This document shows, in pieces, positions 60,175-64,000 of a DNA stretch of 64,000 nucleotides. Each line of letters begins with the position of its first letter. Within the stretch, counting starts at the first letter, position 1. A program made the position numbers and the translations under genes. Source of the DNA: Planotetraspora thailandica (GTDB lineage Bacteria; Actinomycetota; Actinomycetes; Streptosporangiales; Streptosporangiaceae); NCBI RefSeq assembly GCF_016863335.1, contig NZ_BOOR01000008.1, forward strand, positions 124,001 to 188,000, given 5' to 3'. The notes under the pieces were generated by a model. That model searched no databases. It had not been told where the DNA came from and worked only from the letters and a program-made list of their open reading frames with translations.

Positions 60175-60717
60175 ATGCACGACCGCACACGGAGCAGTTC
60201 CCCGATGCCGCCGGCGCGCGAACGCCGGGAGCATGAGTCAGCCTCCTCTCAGCGGCACAGTCGTGGCAGTGCCGTACGGCAGAGCAGTAAATGGAGACAG
60301 GGCCGACGGCACAGTGAGCGTGGCGCGTCCGTGGTCGAGTTCGCCTTTCTCATGCCCATCGTGCTCGTCGCCGTACTGGTGATCGTCCAGATGACCCTCT
60401 GGTTCCACGGGCGCCAGGTGGCGGACGCCGCAGCGAGGGAGGGCGCGCGAATCGCCCGTGCCGGGGGCATGTCCTCAGGCTGGCGGGGCGACGCGGAGGA
60501 GCGAGCGAAAAAGATCGTCAACGATGTCGGTCCTGAGCTGCTCAAGGGTGTGACGGTAACCGCCTGGGAGAAGAACGATCAGCGCGGTGTGGACGTGCGG
60601 GGAACGGTCGTCCAGGTCATCCCGCTGCTGCCCAAACTCACCCTCACCATTACCTCGCATTTCGGCGGGCCCACCGAATGCTTCCGTCCGGACGACGGGC
60701 GGGGGGGATGCGAATGA
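60175..60717 (+). CDS. TadE-like pseudopilin 1
   Basis: About 180 residues. ATG 60175 (or GTG 60172) follows GGGAGG; an upstream in-frame ATG at 60121 lacks a ribosome site. A long basic, polar N-terminus (about 1-55) is unusual. The TadE motif then follows: RGASVVEFAFLMPIVLVAVLVIVQMTLWFHGRQVADAAAREGAR, the conserved Glu after ASVVE and the hydrophobic helix. The external part has GWRGDAEERAKKIVNDVGPELLKGV. It is probably a minor pseudopilin. The stop overlaps the next start as ATGA. Confidence 0.85.
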   Translation: MHDRTRSSSPMPPARERREHESASSQRHSRGSAVRQSSKWRQGRRHSERGASVVEFAFLMPIVLVAVLVIVQMTLWFHGRQVADAAAREGARIARAGGMSSGWRGDAEERAKKIVNDVGPELLKGVTVTAWEKNDQRGVDVRGTVVQVIPLLPKLTLTITSHFGGPTECFRPDDGRGGCE

Positions 60718-61142
60718 CCCGGTCCGTACGGCTGTCGCGCAGGCGGCCCGGCGACCATGACCGTGAGCATGGCTCGATGGCCGTCGAGACGGTGCTCCTG
60801 GCGCCGCTCTTCCTGATCTTCCTCATGTTCCTCGTGGCTGCGGGCCGGATCGTCGAGGCGCAGGGCGAGGTCAACGGGGCGGCCCGCGACGCGGCACGGG
60901 CGGCGTCCATCCAGCGGGCCGAGGGAACGGCGAGAACCGCCGCTGTCGATGCCGCCACGGACACGCTGAGGGGCAGTTGCATCCCCACGGTCGCCGTGGA
61001 CAGCAGCGAGTGGCATGCCGGAGGGCGAGTGAAGGTCACCGTCTCCTGCGAGCTGGATCTCGCATTCCTCGGATTCGGCGCCTCCCAGAACGTATCCGGC
61101 AGCTCCGTCGTCCCCCTCGAGCGGTTCCGGAGGGCGAATTGA
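60714..61142 (+). CDS. TadE/TadF-like pseudopilin 2
   Basis: A 142-residue second TadE-type protein. ATG 60714 overlaps the upstream stop (ATG 60708 is also possible). The motif is HGSMAVETVLLAPLFLIFLMFLVAAGRIVEAQGEVNGAARDAARAAS. The tail has a pair of cysteines (RGSCIPTV, VSCELDL) that may form a disulfide outside the cell. The stop lies just before inverted repeat arm D. Confidence 0.85.
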   Translation: MTRSVRLSRRRPGDHDREHGSMAVETVLLAPLFLIFLMFLVAAGRIVEAQGEVNGAARDAARAASIQRAEGTARTAAVDAATDTLRGSCIPTVAVDSSEWHAGGRVKVTVSCELDLAFLGFGASQNVSGSSVVPLERFRRAN

Positions 61143-61143
61143 C

Positions 61144-61264
61144 GTCACTGCATGATCGCGGTCGGCATTTCCCCTGGCAGCGGGTCGACGGGCGAACTTC
61201 TGCCAGATCACGAACACAGGATGCGCAGGTCAGCGGGCCTGCGCGCGAACTTCTGCATGATCAC
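61144..61264 (-). repeat. 53-bp phased repeat, arm D (3 inverted units)
   Basis: Inverted units begin at 61264, 61211 and 61159 (spacing 53 and 52). The outermost has GTGATCATGCAGAAGTTCG and TGACCTGCG at offset 33-41. The middle one has GTGATCTGGCAGAAGTTCG and the inner one GCGATCATGCAG. It faces arm C across 2.2 kb of Tad genes. Confidence 0.88.
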
Positions 61265-61312
61265 CACAAGGGTTCCCCCCACCCTCACCATCACCTCAAA
61301 GAGCGGGGGTCG

Positions 61313-61708
61313 ATGGCCGTCTTCACGGTGGTCTTCGCCTTCGTCGCCTTCCTTCTCGCCGGGCTGCTCGTCGACGGTGGAGCGGCCATCAACGCGAGGC
61401 TCAAGGCGGCCGACGTCGCCGAACAGGCCGCCAGGGCCGGCGCCGACCAGATCGACACAGACACCCTGCGGGCGACGGGGCAAGCCCTGCTCGTGCGCGA
61501 CAGCGCTGCCGTCTGCGCCGCCGCGCGGGAGATCGTGAACGCCCAGGCGGCAGATGGCGTGAGGTGGGAGAGCTGCACGCCCAGCAGGACGCAGGTGACG
61601 ATCGAGGTCACCGCCCACTGGGACACCATCTTCCTCTCCGCGATCGGCATCAACGGCACCACCATGGAGGGCTCCGCCACGGCCGCTCCGGACGCGGGTG
61701 GCCCATGA
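61313..61708 (+). CDS. TadG-like membrane protein (Flp pilus, TadE/G family)
   Basis: A 131-residue protein from ATG 61313, preceded by GAGCGGGGG. The frame is open into repeat arm D, but the residues there come from the repeat. The family start is RGSMAVFTVVFAFVAFLLAGLLVDGGAAINARLKAADVAEQAARAG, a single membrane helix with the conserved VDGGAA segment. Two Cys follow (AAVCAAA, WESCTPS). It is smaller than Gram-negative TadG and matches the short actinobacterial TadG-like proteins. The gap to the previous gene is 170 bp, of which arm D fills about 120. Confidence 0.82.
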   Translation: MAVFTVVFAFVAFLLAGLLVDGGAAINARLKAADVAEQAARAGADQIDTDTLRATGQALLVRDSAAVCAAAREIVNAQAADGVRWESCTPSRTQVTIEVTAHWDTIFLSAIGINGTTMEGSATAAPDAGGP

Positions 61709-61740
61709 CCTACACCTTCAGCACTGGGGAGGGATGAGGC

Positions 61741-64000
61741 GTGTCCCAGAAGCCCACACCACCGGGCTCTCGGGAAGGCGGCTGGTCGCGGCGGGGTGAG
61801 CCCCCGCCGCGCCCCCGTGGTTCGGCCGCGTCGCGGTCCCCGGCTCCGCGAGGCCCCGGCGCCCAGCGTCCCCCGGAGCAGTGGCGCACCCGCCGGCCGG
61901 TGCGCATCACCCCGAAGCGGACCGTGCGGGACGTCTTCGCCGGGCTCGGGGCGCTGGTCGTGCTCGCCGCGCTCGTCGGCGGCGTGCCGTACGCGTTGAT
62001 CCGCCTGGCGGGGCCGCCGCTGCCCGCGGAACTGCTCCACGCCGACCTGTTCGTACGGCAGCTCGGGCCTGAGACGATCGTCGCGATCCTCATCTTGCTG
62101 GTGTGGCTGGCCTGGCTTCAGCTGCTGTTGTGCGTGATCGTCGAGATCTACGCCGGGATCCGCCGGGTCGGGCTCCCCGCAAGGGTTCCGCTGTCGGGGG
62201 GCACCCAGGCCCTCGTCAATCGCCTGGTGTCTGCGGTGCTGCTGCTGTTTACGGCGACCGCGGTCGTCGCACCGGTCGCCCATGCGAGCGCCCCGCCGTC
62301 GATCGCCCCGCAGACGGTGGCCCTCTCCGCCCAGTTGCCCGCACTGTCGGCCCCCGTCGCGGCGGACGTCGAGCACGCGCCCCTCCCAGCCAGGGAGACC
62401 AAGAAGGTCTACATCGTCCAGCCTCCCCACGGCCGCCATCACGAGAGCCTCTGGGAGATCGCCGACAAGTGCCTCGGCGACGGGCGGCGCTACGACGAGA
62501 TCTTCCGGCTCAACCAGCACAAGGTGCAGCCGGATGGCAGCCGGTTGCGCATGGCCGACCTGATCCGGCCCGGCTGGGTGCTCGATATGCCGGACGACGC
62601 CCGCAACGTCGAGGTGGTCTCCACGGGCGACGATCGCAGCACCATCCTCGAGGAGCATCAGAACCCGTCAGCAACGAACGAGACGCCGCCCAAGGCTGAG
62701 ACCCCCAAAACGGCCGAGACGCCTCCGAAGGCCGAGCAGGCTCCGCCTCCCGTGGTGCTTCCGGAGCCCGCCATGCCGTCCCCGGCCCAGGTGCAGACTC
62801 CCGTGCAGACCCCGCCGCCCGTGCAGAACTCCGCGCAGCCCACCGCTGAGCCGTCTGCAGCAGCAAACCAGGAAAAGCCGGACGAACCTCGCCGGGAGGA
62901 ACGTCCTCCGGTGGCGGAACCCGAGGAAGCGGCCGCGGGGCTCGACCTCGTCGACTACCTCGGCGCGGCGACGCTGCTCAGCGCCGGTCTGCTCGCCGCG
63001 CTCGGACGGCGCAGGCGCGAACAGCTCTGGCGGAGGGCGTTCGGCCGGCGGCTCGCCCGGCCTCGCGGCGACGCTGCCAGCGCCGAGGTGGCCATCCGCC
63101 TGGGCGCCGATACCCCGGGCAGCCGCATGCTCGACCTCGGCCTGCGCCTGCTCGGCAAGCTCCTCGCCGAGGCCGACCGGCGGCCCCCGGCCATCTACGC
63201 GGTGCACCTGTCGGCCCGCGGTCTCGACCTGTGGATCCAGCCCGCCGACGAGGAAGCGCCCGAGCCCTGGGAGGCCTGCGACGGTGGACAGGTGTGGCGG
63301 CTGCCGGCGCACGAGGGCCGCAGGATCGACGAGAACTCCCTGGCCGACATGCCCGCTCCCTACCCAGGCCTGGTGTCGCTCGGCAGCGGCGACGACGGCA
63401 GGGTGCTGATCGATCTGGAAGCGGCACGCGGCCTGATCGGGATGACGGGCGCGCACACGGTTGCGGGCCTGGCCGCGCTCGCCGTCGAGCTGGCGACCAA
63501 CCGGTGGTCCGACGACATGCGGATCACGCTGGTCGGCTTCGGCGACGAGCTCACGGAGCTCGCGCCCGACCGGGTCCGTACGGCAGGCAGCATCGCCGAG
63601 GTGCTTCCCGAGTTCGAGGGCCGCCTGCAGCCCGGACGCGACGTGCTGACCGGCCGCATCCACGGGCGTGTGGCCGATCCGGCATGGACCCCGCACTATC
63701 TGCTGTCGGCGCTCCAGCCCGACGAGGACGAGGCCCGCCGCCTGGCCGTCCTGGGCAAGGACATGCGCACGGCGGCCGGGTTCGTGCTCGCGGGCGACGT
63801 TCCCAACGCGACCTGGCACTGGGAGATCACCGAGGACGGCCGGGCCCGAATCGACGCGCTCGGCTTCGACGTCGAAGCCCACCTGCTGCCGCGCAGGCAC
63901 TACGACGCCGTCATCGGTCTGTTCCGTACGGCACAGGAGTCCGACGGCGAGCCGCTCGCCATGCCGGAGCCCTCCGAGCAGGCCCCAGGCGAGCCGCCGT
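61741..64000 (+). CDS. Large LysM-containing membrane protein of the Tad locus (3' end outside window)
   Basis: The frame opens at GTG 61741, seven bases after GGGAGG, and stays open to the window end (753 codons so far). A Pro/Arg-rich start is followed by helices at about 65-85, 107-130 and 155-175. A LysM domain lies at about 220-285 (VYIVQPPHGRHHESLWEIAD, GRRYDEIFRLNQ). A long Pro/Glu/Ala linker and another helix (LVDYLGAATLLSAGLLAAL) precede a cytoplasmic-type region. Actinobacterial Tad loci often carry such LysM proteins with a C-terminal BTAD transcriptional-activator domain, which would lie beyond the window. Confidence 0.8.
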   Translation, partial: MSQKPTPPGSREGGWSRRGEPPPRPRGSAASRSPAPRGPGAQRPPEQWRTRRPVRITPKRTVRDVFAGLGALVVLAALVGGVPYALIRLAGPPLPAELLHADLFVRQLGPETIVAILILLVWLAWLQLLLCVIVEIYAGIRRVGLPARVPLSGGTQALVNRLVSAVLLLFTATAVVAPVAHASAPPSIAPQTVALSAQLPALSAPVAADVEHAPLPARETKKVYIVQPPHGRHHESLWEIADKCLGDGRRYDEIFRLNQHKVQPDGSRLRMADLIRPGWVLDMPDDARNVEVVSTGDDRSTILEEHQNPSATNETPPKAETPKTAETPPKAEQAPPPVVLPEPAMPSPAQVQTPVQTPPPVQNSAQPTAEPSAAANQEKPDEPRREERPPVAEPEEAAAGLDLVDYLGAATLLSAGLLAALGRRRREQLWRRAFGRRLARPRGDAASAEVAIRLGADTPGSRMLDLGLRLLGKLLAEADRRPPAIYAVHLSARGLDLWIQPADEEAPEPWEACDGGQVWRLPAHEGRRIDENSLADMPAPYPGLVSLGSGDDGRVLIDLEAARGLIGMTGAHTVAGLAALAVELATNRWSDDMRITLVGFGDELTELAPDRVRTAGSIAEVLPEFEGRLQPGRDVLTGRIHGRVADPAWTPHYLLSALQPDEDEARRLAVLGKDMRTAAGFVLAGDVPNATWHWEITEDGRARIDALGFDVEAHLLPRRHYDAVIGLFRTAQESDGEPLAMPEPSEQAPGEPP

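Noticed and set aside
1-64000. tRNA, rRNA or tmRNA genes
   Set aside because: Intergenic stretches were read for T-loop (GTTCRA) and acceptor patterns; nothing convincing was seen.

Overview
The window is high-GC DNA with dense, short-spaced genes, frequent GTG/TTG starts and ATGA/GTGA stop-start overlaps. Gene content (FHA-EccC type VII ATPase, AccA-type acyl-CoA carboxylase, SCO4848-like membrane protein, LpdA-type quinone dehydrogenase, actinobacterial Tad pilus locus) points to an actinomycete. The overall flavour suggests the Streptosporangiales, but the family is inference. No rRNA or tRNA gene and no Cas genes were found.

Layout. 1-9 kb: the end of a sensor kinase, an FHA-HTH regulator, citrate synthase with DUF3017, NADP isocitrate dehydrogenase, a TauE-type transporter bracketed by two integrase-tail remnants, a DUF664 protein, a Ser/Thr kinase fused to an extracellular solute-binding domain, and a nucleotidyltransferase-like protein. 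9-19.5 kb: a PadR/MFS pair with a perfect palindrome between them, two secreted proteins, repeat cluster A, galE, a CNNM/CorC protein, trpS, a YihY protein and a D,D-carboxypeptidase. 19.6-23.7 kb: an SCO4848-like protein, a carboxylate-amine ligase, an M20 amidohydrolase and an AI-2E family transporter.

23.9-42 kb is dominated by nucleoside uptake and salvage. It holds two BMP lipoproteins, an ABC ATPase, two permeases, cytidine deaminase and thymidine phosphorylase, and further on adenosine deaminase, a phospho-sugar mutase and purine nucleoside phosphorylase. Together they could import nucleosides, deaminate them, phosphorolyse them and feed pentose phosphate to central metabolism. Between these lie a MarR/MFS pair, a sigma-like/TM/propeller protein, an AMIN-like lipoprotein and a cupin. 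42-49 kb: LpdA, a pentapeptide-repeat membrane protein and a TPM-like membrane protein that share a cytoplasmic module and flank repeat cluster B, and a biotin carboxylase/BCCP fusion. 49-54.3 kb: a WXG100 protein tail-to-tail with a large EccC ATPase. 55-64 kb: a Tad/Flp pilus operon (SAF/CpaB, TadZ-like, CpaF, TadB, TadC, Flp, TadE-like proteins, and a LysM protein running off the end).

The most unusual feature is a family of non-coding repeats in four places. Units begin with GTGATCATGCAGAAGTTCGG and recur at exactly 53 bp (occasionally 52) in runs of three or four. Forward runs always lie to the left of inverted runs (A: 13.42-13.75 kb; B: 44.95-45.44 kb; C and D: 58.78-58.96 and 61.14-61.26 kb, inside the Tad operon). 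Each unit also has a second conserved block, TGACCTGCG, at offset 33-41. The period is close to five helical turns. I know of no described element that matches it.
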